Shown here piece after piece: positions 5,593 to 5,792 of a stretch of 5,792 nt of DNA (the stretch's first letter is position 1; each line of letters begins with the position of its first letter). The translations under genes and the position numbers were made by a program. This DNA comes from Acidimicrobiales bacterium (GTDB lineage Bacteria; Actinomycetota; Acidimicrobiia; Acidimicrobiales; Poriferisodalaceae), in contig JASMKJ010000627.1 in the NCBI GenBank assembly GCA_030749275.1, positions 1-5,792 of the forward strand, in the 5' to 3' direction. A model generated the notes under the pieces. The model saw nothing but the letters and a program-made list of their open reading frames with translations, was not told where the DNA came from and did no database searches.

Positions 5593-5792
5593 GTGAGAAT
5601 CATCACCTTGAACGCTCACCGATACCATTTGCTGACTCGATGCGCCCTTTGGTTCCTCACGGCAATAGTGGTGTCGGGCGCCGCTGTGCGACTTACCGGC
5701 AGTGGATTGGGTTGCAGCGACTGGCCAAATTGCGAGCCAGGTCAACTTGTTCCCGAAGCTGACCTCCATGCTTGGGTCGAATTCGGTAATCG
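5593..5792 (+). CDS. ctaA: Heme A synthase, N-terminal part, cut by window edge
   Basis: Plus-strand frame 1 reads through to the window edge. It encodes a first hydrophobic helix (ALWFLTAIVVSGAA) followed by VRLTGSGLGCSDWPNC. This is the strongly conserved motif of CtaA/COX15, which oxidises the C8 methyl of heme O to the formyl of heme A in the membrane. The first conserved Glu after the Cys pair is in the VEFGN stretch (near 5778), where the family has E-x-x-(N)HR. The paired cysteines of the first extracytoplasmic loop (TGC codons at 5713 and 5731) are present, as in Gram-positive enzymes. The start is uncertain: GTG at 5593 gives a family-like leader of 26 residues before Ala-Val-Arg, but TTG at 5572 or 5608 are alternatives and none has a convincing ribosome binding site. 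It is divergent from ctaB, the preceding enzyme in the pathway. Confidence 0.88.
   Translation, partial: MRIITLNAHRYHLLTRCALWFLTAIVVSGAAVRLTGSGLGCSDWPNCEPGQLVPEADLHAWVEFGN

Noticed and set aside
5446..5769. 107-codon minus-strand open frame spanning the ctaB start, the intergenic region and ctaA
   Set aside because: It lies antisense to the clear CtaA motif VRLTGSGLGC and overlaps the ctaB start in another frame, with no family features.
1..5792. Mobile elements, CRISPR arrays, tRNA or rRNA genes
   Set aside because: I saw no spaced repeats, terminal inverted repeats, transposase motifs or tRNA-like cloverleaf. The sequence is almost fully accounted for by oxidase and heme genes.

Overview
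This window is one end-to-end piece of a cytochrome c oxidase (complex IV) locus. Five complete genes and one partial gene lie on the minus strand, and a partial divergent gene starts at the right edge on the plus strand. Coding density is high, and I see no tRNA, rRNA, mobile element or CRISPR. The gene set, an aa3-type subunit I with an actinobacterial-style C-terminal tail, and heme A synthase and heme O synthase beside the oxidase suggest a Gram-positive actinobacterium. A moderate-GC aquatic lineage of the Acidimicrobiia type is my best guess. That assignment is inference from protein style, not a database result.

Reading in the direction of transcription (right to left): ctaB (heme O synthase, 5503-4586); a 187-bp gap holding a strong hairpin; a 558-residue subunit I (COX1) homologue (4398-2722); a 197-residue subunit III (COX3) homologue (2722-2129); a 265-residue multi-span membrane protein with a His/Asp-rich tail (2121-1324); coxB/ctaC, subunit II with a CuA site and a fused cytochrome c domain (1327-158); and the first 41 codons of what looks like the real catalytic subunit I, ctaD (123 to beyond position 1). 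From the COX1 homologue to ctaD the genes overlap or are separated by at most 34 bp, so they are probably one operon. To the right, ctaA (heme A synthase) starts on the plus strand, divergent from ctaB across about 90 bp that contains a 14-bp imperfect dyad.

The striking point is the middle of the operon. The 558-residue protein keeps the full 12-helix subunit I layout, its conserved Pro/Gly/Trp landmarks and even the aa3-type C-terminal tail. Yet by ungapped motif alignment all six histidines that bind the low-spin heme, the high-spin heme and CuB are replaced (S79, T240, N289, F290, Q391, S393). The cross-linked tyrosine is Phe (F244) and the proton-channel Glu after it is Gln (Q242). The COX3 homologue next to it has also lost its family's conserved Glu and His residues. 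This looks like an intact, cofactor-free 'pseudo-oxidase core' (COX1-like plus COX3-like) co-transcribed with a His-rich membrane protein and with a genuine CuA/cytochrome c subunit II and genuine subunit I. A structural, assembly or metal/heme-delivery role is a reasonable hypothesis, but the function cannot be read from sequence.

The heme genes at the right (ctaB making heme O, ctaA converting it to heme A) supply the cofactor for the real oxidase encoded at the left.
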